Shown here piece by piece: positions 43,769-54,944 of a stretch of DNA of 64,000 nucleotides. Position numbers and translations under genes: made by a program. This stretch comes from Gari tellinella (lineage: Eukaryota; Mollusca; Bivalvia; Cardiida; Psammobiidae), in contig OV277858.1 in NCBI GenBank assembly GCA_922989275.2, positions 17,347,427-17,411,426 of the forward strand, in the 5' to 3' direction. Position 1 is the first letter of the stretch. Each line of letters starts with the position of its first letter. The notes beneath the pieces were generated by a model. The model had not been told where the DNA came from. It ran no database searches and saw only the letters and a list, made by a program, of their open reading frames with translations.

Positions 43769-44714
43769 TCCCAACTAAGTGACGGGTATAGGTTAGAGTC
43801 AGCAGATCTAATTGTATAAATGTATAAGTGTCGATGCATGTGTGATACGTGAATTTCTAAACCTAACTGCTTGTATACACGTTTCAGTCATTATGATAAT
43901 ACCTAAGTAGAAAACTGATGCAGTTTTGTTTTGCATTTGTATATAGAAACATTAAACTTGTGAATGTATGTCTACATATATGAGCAACATTTAAATCGAC
44001 TTGCTTACACCACAAAACCCCTCTAACCTTTGATACAAACTATAAACGGAATAAGTTTTGAAATCTGAAAGCCTTAGTCATAACTTGAGAAGTACGGTTT
44101 CTGACGTTGCAGGTTGTTTCATGCTGACTAGGTATTGCGATATCTAAGATTACATTCACGTGCATTCCTAGTTAACTAAGTATAAATGGTGCGTCATAAC
44201 ACATATGTTTAAATGTTCGGCTGAAAATATCCAAGCACAAACTGTTATTAAATTGTGCATTTGACTAGTATTTCGGTTTAACGGCACTGCAACGCAATTA
44301 TAAGAATTATGGTAATACAGCACTAGTGTGCACGAGTGTGTGTGAATGTATAATGGCCACGTTTTGATTGAGTATTACCACTCTGCCAGTTCGACATGTA
44401 CATGTATTAAGGTAATCGATAAACTTTTCAATTTTATAGCCATTTATAGTATTTAATGAATCTAAGAATGGTTGTGTTCATAATGAGAAACGAAACTTAT
44501 TTAATGCTGGTGTTTGTTGAACTCAGATAGGTTCTTAATTATTTGTTATGCTCAACAAGACTTTGATAAGCGAATTTGATGGCTTGCGATTTAGCGTTTG
44601 TCAGTATAAAGTTTGATAAGATCCTGCTGTTTTCGAGGCAGCGAATTTGGGTTATATTGTTTTTAAACACAGCTACACAACTGTAACTGAGAAAACGGAC
44701 TGTGTTACATATAT
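43769..44714. other. AT-rich spacer
   Basis: No supported gene or repeat. Confidence 0.45.
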
Positions 44715-44860
44715 CTAGCTAGGATTGTGACGTCGAATTGCCTTGAGATGACGGAAGCGTGGACTACATGAACAGTTTGTTAGTTAGTCCATGTTTATAA
44801 CAATATAGTCACAAGGCATCTGATTAGCCGAGAGCTCAGATACATGTGCTAAGTGTTGGT
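44715..44860 (-). repeat. Dispersed repeat, inverted match to 21935-22090
   Basis: Reverse complement reads 'cttagcacatgtatctgagc', 'ctcggctaatcagatgcc' and 'cttccgtcatctcaaggcaa', in the order seen at 21.9-22.1 kb. Confidence 0.6.
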
Positions 44861-46380
44861 ATCACACTTTTTCTTAACTATAGTGTTTTTTTCCCTAAAT
44901 GGTAAGTTTCTTAATTTTCTAAGGATGTCAAATGCATTTATACTTTATAGTGCTAATCTTATCAATCGGATAATTTAAATTGCCTATCCATATTTATTCT
45001 ATCGTTTCCAGTTAAGTGAAACGCCTGACTATGACCTTAACGTTGGAACAATTTCTAATGGAACTTGGCATCGTAAGATTTAAGTATCATGAGCAAGTTG
45101 TATACGATTTTAGCAGTTATTCCATTCGTTTACATTTACCATGTTTTATACATTGAAAATGTTGTGATAACATCAACGTAATATATACGTGAAGTACGTA
45201 TAGTAAAGCGCTTAAAAACATCATTGTTTGATGTGCAATATGTGAACATCATCCATTAATATTAACACACGCAGTAATATTGTCGTAAACTGTTTGCTAG
45301 TTTATGACATATTGAATTTGCTTATTATAATAACCATTGTATCTACTAATGTATATACCTATTATGCAACATATCATTTTAATAGTTAATTGGCCGGCTA
45401 AACTTTTCTTTAGTCTCTTAGCGAGACACCTAATTGCTTTTATATAAACTATTTTCAGGAGCAAAATAGAACGCCATTTTTCAATATCTTCTGAATCAAT
45501 ATTGCTCTGATTATTTGATAAAACGATGTTTCTTTTAAAGAAAAACCTTTTTTATTACAGTAACAATTAAGAAAATTAATATGCGAATATCCTAGTTTAG
45601 ACAACATATATTTTTTGTAAATTGCAATTGTTATAAATCACTTCTCTAGTGAATTAAGCGGCATTTCCTTTAGTAAAGAATAAAACATATTTTCTGACAG
45701 GCCACTCAATCAATGACGATGAAGAACCTTCCCTTATAACCATGTACAAAAATATGTAAGGGCCGGACATCAGGACATGACTTGATGATCATTCTGAAAG
45801 TGTACAACAGTTAAGGGTCGTACAATGCAAATGAGCTAAACTGACGCATGTTTGATCATCTCAGTAATTTAAAAACTAAACTTTTAGTATTAACGGCGTC
45901 AAGGATGTACACAATAAAGATACTTGTATAGCAAGTTACTGTGGCCTTTTATATTCTATATCCATTCAGCTGATCACCCTATTTGTCAGCAGGACATGTC
46001 AGAGGACAATGATAAATAAATCTTTTAACTTCGCTTGCCCATTCAACCATCGATGTACAGAGATAAGATACGTCGATACCTATTTGGGTCTTATACTGTC
46101 GACTGCTTAAGGTTTGTAGTTTGCAAGAGTTTTTATATTTAATGTTAGGAAGTAACAAACATAATTTCGAAAATAAACAGTTTAATCATATTAATTTATA
46201 TTACCAGTTACAAATATTCCAGCATACATTAAAAACTGCCAGAACGGACATACACTTCAGACACACTGCGCTTTAGCTTTTATTACTGAATTAAGCAACA
46301 ACGTGTTAGTTACTGTAAAAAATGTATGCATATGTTTTTGATAAAATGATCCAATTTCAGCAATAGTCAAACGTTGTTTA
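44861..46380. other. AT-rich spacer
   Basis: About 1.5 kb without an open frame, repeat or RNA signature that I can support. Confidence 0.45.
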
Positions 46381-46384
46381 GGTT

Positions 46385-46570
46385 GGTGCTAAAGCATGCC
46401 TTATGTCTCAAACTTCACATTGAAATAACCTTTAAATTGTAGTAAAAATACAAATAACATGACATTTTGGACTAAAACAAAAAGCAGAAACGAAGGGTAT
46501 TCTTATTTTCCTAGAGCCCAAGCCAGTGCTAGATAGGTGAAACAATGGTAGCGCGCGAATAAACGACATG
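46385..46570 (+). repeat. Dispersed repeat, match to 22215-22390
   Basis: Shares 'cacattgaaataacctt', 'aaaaagcagaaacgaagggt', 'gcccaagccagtgcta' and 'gcgcgcgaataaacgacat', but stops where the palindrome of the 22 kb copy begins its second arm. Confidence 0.65.
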
Positions 46571-46672
46571 AGGGTATACAGTGTGATAAGGTCATTCAAA
46601 TTGAAAACAGATAACAACATTATTACTTGAAGTTAATTCAAATTGGATACCTAGAAAACTGCTTTACTAGTT

Positions 46673-47734
46673 TTAAGGTGGTTCGACAGCGGGCGGCCCG
46701 CATCTCGAGTTCCGGAAATGCTGTTGACTTTCACCTGATCTTTGCGGCACGTGCTTATAGTAGAAAATTTAGATCAAGAAAAATTTGATCTACTTCAGTG
46801 TCTTCTCTGTTAGCGCAGTTGGTACGGTTGTTGACTTTCAATCCAAAGGTTCTAGGTTCGATTCCCACTCGCTTCAAAAATTTATTTTTTATTTTTAATA
46901 AATTGTCCGATTTTAGTGACTAGTCAATTCATGACGCGATGATCAAAGGACAGGCTATGTTTAGTCACGTTATAATAAATAATATCAGATGCAATTGTAG
47001 TCAAGTGACAGCTAAATTTGTGAGGATTTATAGCCTATATGACAGATGGCAGCTTAACACAGGACAAAAGTGATGCTAAAAGATAGATCCTAAAGGAGCT
47101 TTTATGCATTACTTGTGTTATGCATAAAGCAGTCACCTGCCTTTAAATATCTGCAGGCTACCGTATTCAATGGTTCCTTATTACAGGTTTGACTTATGGT
47201 ATGTTTTAGAGCTGACGGCATTTTAAAGTTGAACTCAAGGGAGGTTAATCGTGTTGTGTCAGAAATTTTGTCAGAATTTCAGGAAATCATGTATAAAATG
47301 TAAATTCTACAGTAGATTTTCATTAATTTTTTGTGACTAGTAGAATTAAGTTATATCTATCTAATAAGAGTAAAAATTGTGTATGTTAAACAGCTAGATT
47401 TTTTGCAATTTGACTTTTTCAAAATTTGATTTTTTTAAAATATTGATATTTCCAGAAAATATGTCATGGAATACTTTTGTTTGCCCAATATCTTATAGTC
47501 TATATACTGTTTACTTGAATGTACAGAAATTATTGAGTTATATCATTTTATAAAGAAAATATTCCTGTTTATCAAAAAAGGAGCTTTTCTCGACAAAAGG
47601 TCCTGTCAGAAAAAAACGGCACTGTAATTTTATTTTATTTTAACGATTTTTCACTCTCCATATGGTATATTTCAATTTAATCAAGGTTTCAAAGACTTCT
47701 GACACAGAATAAGCTGACCCGCGAACCACCTTAA
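46673..47734. mobile_element. TTAA-flanked inverted-repeat element containing a tRNA-like sequence (element T2)
   Basis: TTTTAAGGTGGTTCG at 46671-46685 is matched perfectly by CGAACCACCTTAAAA at 47722-47736. Taking TTAA (46673-46676 and 47731-47734) as the duplicated target leaves ends that start GGTGGTTCG. The interior has no transposase-like frame. A tRNA-like sequence lies near the left end at 46800-46875. The layout matches element T1 at 30.7 kb, but the end sequences differ, so they are different families. Because the TTAA is palindromic and part of the inverted repeat, the target-duplication reading is not proved here. Confidence 0.65.
46800..46875 (+). ncRNA. tRNA-like Pol III promoter sequence inside element T2
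   Basis: TTAGCGCAGTTGGTA is a good A box with D-arm form, and GGTTCGATTCC (46856-46866) is a perfect B box. GGTTG and CAATC can pair as an anticodon-like stem. The T stem and acceptor stem are poor, so this is a tRNA relic or SINE head. An A/T-rich string after the B box could end Pol III transcripts. Confidence 0.6.
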
Positions 47735-47736
47735 AA

Positions 47737-48940
47737 CAATTTCCTTACAGTTTGCAGGAACATTCCGACTATTATTTAAATTTATTCATTTTGTCAATCA
47801 ACATATGTCTATATAAATTATGCATGTTCATATATAATCAAAATGACAATATACAGGATAACTGGTTTTTGTTCAGTGTAAGATCCTAATTTAATCCATT
47901 GAGTGAACACCAGACACTATATTTTCACGAGTGGCGACGCCATGAGTTAAACATAATACCGGTAGTCTGATGTTCATGAAATGGATTAAATTCGATATTC
48001 CACTGAAAACAATTACAGTTTTTCTATTTTTTATACTTTACCTTAAGTCTGCTTTAAGCTACCATACTACCATGCTATCGGACATAATTCATTGTTTATC
48101 AATTTTCCATATATAACCATATTTAATTATGCTTAACCCATGTCTCCAAAAACTGTTTGTATGTCTGAACACGGGTTACCACTTACAGTTGGTTGAACGT
48201 TAAATGGATGAGCAGCCTGCTTTACCGTGAAGCTGCTTTAAGCTACTAACTAACAGGCAGATATCTACTCAATATAAATATAAAATACCATAAAATTTGG
48301 ATTCCTCTTCAACAGAGCATCTCAGAATTCCATTTCAACGTTTATATGTGTCAGGTTGTTGGTTTCAAATCGCATACAATAATGCATTTTTTCCAATTTA
48401 GACAATATATCTTTATATTTAAGGTGTTTGCAGAATTCAATAATTGACCCCTTGATGTTTCATTAAGGTAATCATTTCAGGCTTTGTGTCATTTGTTTTT
48501 ATCATTATCTGAGTGTGTGAAAAAAAGATAATGCAATCCTTACTAAAATTAATGTGCATGTAACGGTCAGATAAAACAAACAATCAATTAAGTTTTTTTT
48601 ATCCAATCAGTAACAACTGTCTGTTTTTATCACTTAATAAATGTATGTGAAATAGTTCGATGGAATATAACAAACCAATTAAGCTATTTATGTTGACAAC
48701 AGTATCTAATGATACAAACTGAAATATTGAAAAAAATGCATGTATTGTGTATCATATAATTATTTTAACTTTTGTTGCAAAATTTCTTAAACAATAGTTT
48801 GATTATAAGTATTAATACAAAATATGCATAATTAATACTGTGAATGAACAATTGCTGATGAATTCTATTAAATAAAAGTCATTACACACATTGCCTGAAA
48901 CTCACAATTGACCTTTAGTATATTTGTGTAATTATGGCCG
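47737..48940. other. AT-rich spacer
   Basis: Only weak matches to the short hairpin family (48220-48260). No gene. Confidence 0.4.
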
Positions 48941-48944
48941 CTCA

Positions 48945-49070
48945 ATTTAAGTAATTTCATAAAATGACTGAATATTTTAGTCATTACGTGAACTGACTAA
49001 GTGAAACAATCAATTCACGTAATGACTGAAAATTTTAGTCATTTCATGTAATGACTGATTACAAAGATTG
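48945..49070. repeat. Cluster of nested palindromes (TCATTACGTGAA...)
   Basis: 'agtcattacgtgaa' at about 48982 pairs with 'ttcacgtaatgact' at 49014. Flanking copies of 'aatgactgaa(a/t)attttagtcatt' are themselves palindromic. The motif TGACTGA/TCAGTCA resembles AP-1-like sites. Confidence 0.65.
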
Positions 49071-49589
49071 ACTGTAACCCACAAATATGTATAAATTAAA
49101 CATTCAATGCTTTCATCTTGGATCTTTAGACAGTCATTAGTGTACTAGACGTTTACTCGTGAATAGTTTTGATACTGATATCACTGTATTATTAAAGAAT
49201 TGGGAATTAAATTAACAGTTGTATGGTGTTGTAATTCTTAAAGGACAGAAACTGTATTATTTGAGGACATCTTGTCATTTTATTCCGATAGGAGTATGTA
49301 AAGTTTTATTCTGTTTTTTTTCTTTATGTTACGTCTTGCTCATAACAAACTATGAAAATAATTTAAAAAATGTCAGAATGTTAGCAGACGACATGTTTAA
49401 CAGAAAATAATTACATATTGAACAAGTTAAAGCTCTTTTTTACTCGAAAAAATTATAGTTTAGTAATGCCAATCGAAAATTATCAACATTAATAATCATT
49501 TTAAGTCTTCTGCATTAAGATACTACTAAAATACAGGTTGGCTTTAAACAGCATTAGCACACCCTATATATAACGAGCTTTATAGCATT
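49071..49589. other. AT-rich spacer
   Basis: A short open frame (49219-49410) has no recognised motif. Confidence 0.4.
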
Positions 49590-50510
49590 AGACAGCACTT
49601 GGTAAAGTTTTTTGAAGTATAATTTGTTGATAATGTCGGTTCTTAATTGATATATGTGTTAAAGAAACGCAACGCTAACAAGGAACATGGTCGGCATCCA
49701 AACCGTTTAATCCCCCCCCCCCATAACATAAAATGACAAGCCGATGGATTTTCAATATTGCAATTAAGTTTGGTATATTATTGTAGGGCGACGGTATTTA
49801 ATGACCATCGAAACGTACGGCAGTGTTAAATTTGTCACTTCAAACCTTGCCCCGAGGGACACATAATCATTTCACTGTGACGACTATACAGTTAAACACT
49901 TTTGAGTTTGATGTTGGCTATATCTTACAACTAACACATTGGATATCACAGCTTAACAGAATGAAATACAATCACTACAACTTACGAGTGGTATAGCCTA
50001 CTAGATTGAAGTGTATTGATAGCGTCGCTTTTATGTAAAAACGGCTAATCTGCAGACACTATCCGGTGTAGAAGGACTCAATAGTAAGGCAACAATAACA
50101 TAGCATGTACGCTTTGTTAACAAAGTCACAGTTTTAATGCTGAAATATATCATCTGCTAAAAATATCGTATTACTGTCGTTGGAAATCATCCTTTTTGCG
50201 ACAGTTTTGGCCCAAAATATGGCATATATAAAGTAATAAAAGAGTTGCATTAACGTGTAAAATACCTATCTAGAATATTGCGTTTTCAATAAAGCCTAAA
50301 CTAAACATTGATTTAATCTCACGGATTTGCAAAGCCAATCGAATAACTTTGAAAGTGGTTGTAAGCATACACAAGTTCTTTCAGGGTATCAAAAACAGAC
50401 ACAATCAACCTTTAACCAGTATTTAAATCTACAACGTTGTATACAATTTGCCCATGTCATTGACCATCATCATGCCGAACACTATTCGTCTTCATTTTTC
50501 AATTAACATT
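49590..50510 (+). repeat. ~0.95 kb dispersed repeat, copy 3 (most diverged)
   Basis: Shares 'ccttgccccgagggacac', 'ccggtgtagaaggactcaat', 'gcgacagtttt' and 'acactattcgtc' in order with 14448-15372 and 2006-2945. Confidence 0.5.
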
Positions 50511-50559
50511 TATGTCCCTGTACCGAACCTAACACAGTAGAGGAGATTAAGTTGTACTC

Positions 50560-50632
50560 AGCCGGCTGGTTCAGTCGGTAGAGCGTCGGAATGGTAGTCC
50601 GAAGGACCCGGGTTAGAGCCCCGGTCAGGCTG
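50560..50632 (+). tRNA. tRNA-like sequence, anticodon GGT (pseudogene or SINE head)
   Basis: 73 nt that fold as a tRNA: D arm GTTC/GAGC, anticodon stem TCGGA/TCCGA with loop ATGGTAG, T arm CCGGG/CCCGG with loop TTAGAGC. The acceptor stem (AGCCGGC against TCAGGCT) has two mismatches. The loop gives anticodon GGT (Thr), which eukaryotes do not normally use, and the T loop has TTAGAGC instead of TTCGANN. It is therefore more likely a tRNA pseudogene or SINE head than an active gene. Confidence 0.55.
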
Positions 50633-50745
50633 CATATTATCGCCCCCTTGTTACATTTGGCCAACAACGTGGGGTCGTGACGGTTAGTGTATGGTTCGCT
50701 AAACAGCGCCTGCAGATATAACCTTTTCTCCGATACCGTGACGTC

Positions 50746-50815
50746 TTTCTCCCCGAAGGGGAACTGAACCCCGGTCTCCCGCGTGACAGACGGTGATACT
50801 TACCACTAGCGTTAC
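50746..50815 (-). tRNA. tRNA-Asp(GTC)-like sequence, probably a pseudogene
   Basis: On the minus strand 'tagtggtaagtatca', the loop CTGTCAC with GCGGG stem, and 'gaccggggttcagttcccc' match the D, anticodon and T arms of eukaryotic tRNA-Asp closely. The anticodon GTC is at 50786-50784. The 5' acceptor half (TGTAACG) does not pair with the 3' half, and the anticodon stem has a mismatch. It faces the tRNA-like sequence at 50560-50632, with 113 bp between. Confidence 0.6.
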
Positions 50816-50819
50816 ATTA

Positions 50820-51685
50820 AACGTGTTAAATACTTTAAAAAGTGATTTAATCGCACAAACCACACATAGGAATAAATGTAGTCACGCTTGATCTCTAGAT
50901 GTATATCTCTTAATATTCTGTTCAGGGTTGACTGAAGCTTTTATTTTTTTCCCATACATCTTGTTTTGACTGATTCTTACCGGGAGGTGACTCTGGCGTT
51001 CCGAGGAACACCATTTGGATCGTTCTCCCTATAGATAATATTTATAGACATATTTATTAAGAGTACAGTGCAGACCCCGAGCGAGGGGCTCCTACAGGAG
51101 TCTATAATGTTTACAAAGTGTGTGTGCTTGTAGTGCACCCATAGTGTACCGACATTCATTAGTGTACATATTCAGGTATTAAAGCTGTATAAAGTTAGAA
51201 TCCTTGTCGCCATCGGCATGTCATTTTTCACCCTCGAAACTTCGAAAAAACAAATACTGAATACTACAAAAAGTGTAATTTACACAGGCCTAGGTTCCAA
51301 ATGTTTACGGATGGGGCTGGCAGGCCTGTGGGGACAAAGGTCTTTTTTGTATAAAACTGTTGTTTGAAATCCCATTAGAACTCCATAGGACGTGATTCTT
51401 TCAGAAAAAGCGGCTTTATCTAAGAAATTCGCTTTTTAAGTTTTATTTATAATAATTTTGTGCTGCACCAATTAAAAAGCCTCCCTTGTGAATGGAAAGA
51501 AGGACAGCTCTGTAAATACAGGGCTTCAGATAACGAAAGTATTTCGAAAACAAAAATCTGTATTTCTGCTTTTAAACCCAATGGTGTCATACTCATTAAA
51601 ATTGTCTCGAAGAGTCGGTTTAATCAGTAGTAACACCATAGCATTCGGTGCTGAAATGAGTGAGAAACATGAAGAAGTTAACCCT
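50820..51685. other. Spacer, nothing recognised
   Basis: Short open frames at 50977-51159 and 51488-51688 have no motif that I recognise. Confidence 0.4.
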
Positions 51686-51689
51686 TAGT

Positions 51690-51890
51690 CTGCTGCTAAG
51701 ACGTCTGCGTTGACATTGTCGTCTGCAATATTTGCTTAGTTTAGATTTATGCATAGTTTTGGTTAAGCAAACATTAAGACGAGTGTCAAACAGTTCGGAT
51801 CGAGATGAGACGCCGCGTTACGCGGTGTCTGTTCTAGAGTCAAACAGTTTGTAAACTCCGTAAAGTTGCGGCCAGTAGGCACAGGGTTAA
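51690..51890. repeat. Dispersed palindromic repeat (related to 1220-1500)
   Basis: Centre GACGCCGCGTTACGCGGTGTC at 51809-51829 is a near-perfect palindrome, flanked by 'gtcaaacagtt' on both sides (51787 and 51839). Confidence 0.55.
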
Positions 51891-51949
51891 ATCATGAGAT
51901 ACAGTCATAGCGTGTAAAATATTTATACACTGGGGGTGACCGTCTACAA

Positions 51950-53345
51950 TACAATACGGAGGATGACTGTTTCAGCCTTGTCCGCTCTCTAACTCAACCA
52001 CTTATTTTTTATCTTCACCAAACTTGCTATAAATGTTTATTAGTATAGAATCTAGTTCCAGTTTGGTAAATAGCAAAGTCGCATGAGGCATGTCTGAGTT
52101 ATTGGCCTTGAATAATTAAAAAATGACTGTTTCAGCCTTTTCTGCTCTCTTACACAAACACTTTTTATTGGATCTTCACCAAACTTGCTGGCATTGTGTA
52201 TTTGTATCAAATATAAGTCAAGCAGTATTTTTTTAGCAAATTTGGTGAAGATCCAATTAAAACTGTTTGAGTCAGAAAGCTGACAAGCCTGAAGTATGCA
52301 ATTTATAACCATTCAAGGGCAATAACTCCAACATATCTTGTGAGATTTTAGTAGTTAACATGATTGACCTAGATTTTATTTTAATAAAATTTTTCAACAA
52401 GTTTGGTGAATATCACATAAAAACTGTATGTGTAAGACAGCAAAAAATTCTAAAACATTTATTTTTGATACTTAAAGGGCAAAAACTCAGACATACCATA
52501 TACCATTTTAGTAGTATTCAAACCAAACCTTGATTTTATATAAATTACTATTTTCAGCAAGTTTGGTGAAAATCAATAAAAATGTATTTGTGTTAGAGAG
52601 CAACAATGCTGTAACAGTAATTTTTTAATACTTAAATGGCAAAAACTCAGACATATCACATGCAATTTTAGCAGTATTCTAAAAAGGCTAAAAACAGTCA
52701 TTTTAATACATAAAGGGAACAAAACTCAAATATGCCACATGCGATTTTAGTAATAATCGAACTAGACCTACATTTTATATAAATAAACATTTTCAGCTAT
52801 TTTGGTGAATATCCGATAAAAACTGTGTGTGTTAGAGTGCAAAAATGACTGAAACAGTCATTTTTCATTCATAAACAGGCAATAACTCAGATATACTTTA
52901 TGCGACTTTAGAGGTATTCAAACCAAACCTTGAATTTATATTAATAAACAATACGTCGTATCAGCAAGTTTTGTGAATATCAAATAAAAAGTATTATGTT
53001 AGAGGGCAAAAAGTGCGAAACTGTCATTTTTAATACTTATGGGGCAAAAAACTCAGACATGCCAACATACGATTTTAGTAGTAATCAATACGGACCTAGA
53101 TGTCAATAAACATTTTGAGCAAGTTTGATAAATATCCGATAAAAACTGGTTGTGTTAGAGTGCAAAAAATGTGCTGAAACAGTCAATTTTTAATACATAA
53201 AGGGCAAAAAGTCGAACATGCCTTATTCGATTTAAGTAGAAATTAATCTGTACCTAGATTTTATATAAAAGAACATTTAATGCAAGTTTAGTGAAGATCC
53301 GATAAAAACTCTTAGTGTTAGAGAGTAAAAAGGCCTGAAACACCG
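51950..53345. repeat. ~160 bp tandem array with an inverted head
   Basis: From 52238 on, units share 'gcaagtttggtgaa(t/g)atc', 'gataaaaactg(t)', 'gtgttagag(a/t)gcaaaaa', 'tgaaacagtcatttttaata' and 'gggcaaaaactcagacat'. Starts near 52238, 52397, 52556, 52797, 52965, 53120 and 53283. The part left of about 52205 is in the opposite orientation ('ggatcttcaccaaacttgct'), so the array begins with a head-to-head junction that folds as a hairpin. Confidence 0.8.
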
Positions 53346-53584
53346 TTGTGACGAAATGTGACTCATTTTATAGCAATATCGTAGTTCGTTGCACCCCTGT
53401 GATATTGATCCGAGCTGTTCCACGTGACACTAATCCGTGTGGTAATATTTAAGTCAGACGTTCTACTTTCGGTTTGTTATGGTTTTTAAATTGCCTTTTT
53501 GGTGATTTAGGTCTGTCTTCAACATTTCATGGATCAGTTTGGCCCATAAGAGTGTCCATGCATTATTATTAACCATTATTGTAT

Positions 53585-54514
53585 TTCGGACATTAAAAAA
53601 AGGTCTGAAAACACAATGGGACTTTAATGACCAAAACATAACACTCATAAATATTTATGGCCCAAATTCAGACGAAACTTAAATATTTGAAAACCTTGAA
53701 CACTACCTTAACAACAACAATGAAAAAACCTTCATCAATGGAGGAGACTTCAATATGGTCATAAATGAAAGCGTAGACAAAATAATTGAAACAGAAACAC
53801 TCGTTCAAAAGGTAAATATAAAACATGGCTACAACACTGGCCATACACTAATAAATATATATGCAAATATGTCAAAATGTCGATAGAGTACCTTGAACCT
53901 GTAAACTAAACAATGTAATTAATTTAGAAACAGAATGCCAAAACCAAATCAATAGAAGCATAGATGATATAGCAGACATAAATAAAAAAGCGAGTCGGAA
54001 CACTCTATGGAAGCTTATCAAAGGGACGATCAGAAACGAATATGAAAACAAACTACAAAATGAAATATTAAATGCGGAAAATGCAATTGCGAATACAAGA
54101 AACACCATAGAACTAGAAGTCCAAAAACTTAAATTAAAACAATTAAAATTAGAATTAGATAAGGTAATAGAAAACAAACTAAAAGGAATTATAATTAGAG
54201 CAAAAGCCATCGAGATAGAATTGAATGAAAAAAACTAAAAAAATACTTTGCTACTTTAGAGCAAAAACCTGAATTTTAAGTTATTTCTCAGTTACTCCAA
54301 AAACAAGTACTTATAACGCTCACCAAACCCGATAAAGATGTGTCCCTGTTAACAAACTGGCGACCTATCTGTCTATTAAACATAGACTATAAAATAGTAA
54401 CAAAATCCATAGCTAACAGAATGAAGAAATTTTCGAAAAACATAATTGACAAACAGGTTTTCATAAGAGGAATAAATATAGGCGAAATTATAAGAATAAT
54501 TAGAGATATATTCT
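53585..54514 (+). pseudogene. LINE (L1/Tx1-like) copy 2: endonuclease end and start of reverse transcriptase
   Basis: Plus strand encodes ITLINIYGPNSDET and then FINGGDFNMVIN (catalytic GGDFN and preceding NIYGPN motifs of the APE-type endonuclease) at 53630-53765. Next comes NTLWKLIKGTIRNEYENKLQ and a lysine/glutamate-rich coiled-coil-like spacer (54000-54235), then SLLTNWRPICLLNIDYKI and TKSIANRMKKFSKNIIDKQ (54340-54460), the first motifs of the reverse transcriptase. Frameshifts and stops are present. The frame is cut at about 54514 by an insertion, and the polymerase core with the FADD box is missing when the element resumes at 54945. Confidence 0.8.
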
Positions 54515-54944
54515 AACACGACTCGAAACCAACGACATATAGAGAAAGAATACCGAGAAACGTATATAACGTCGCAATAATGAACTGCGCGGCGTTTCCA
54601 TCCCTTGTTCCATTTGCCCCATACGCGTGATACATAAATAGTATTTTTATAATAAAAATCGCGTTAGAATTAAAATTTGTTATTTCTTAATTCTAACACG
54701 ATTCGAAACCTACGGCATATAGACAAAGAATACCGAAAGACGTATATAACGTCGCAATAATGAACAATAATAAATACAAACAAAGCAGGAAACACTACAC
54801 AAACAATACATCCATCTCTCAAGCAGAACACACACACAGTCGTACCATAACAAACACACACACACACACACGCAGAATCCCGTTCCTTCATCTACACACT
54901 AAATAGAAAACAACACGTAAGACAAATATTAGAAAAGTGAACCC
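54515..54944. mobile_element. Insertion in LINE copy 2, with a 177 bp direct repeat
   Basis: 'attctaacacga(c/t)tcgaaacc' and 'cgtatataacgtcgcaataa' occur in copies at 54512-54585 and 54689-54762. The right half (54770-54940), including CA runs at 54853-54873, matches 6436-6660, which interrupts a Penelope-like element. Class unknown. It replaces the reverse transcriptase core of the LINE, so either a deletion accompanied the insertion or part of this block is an older rearrangement. Confidence 0.6.
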
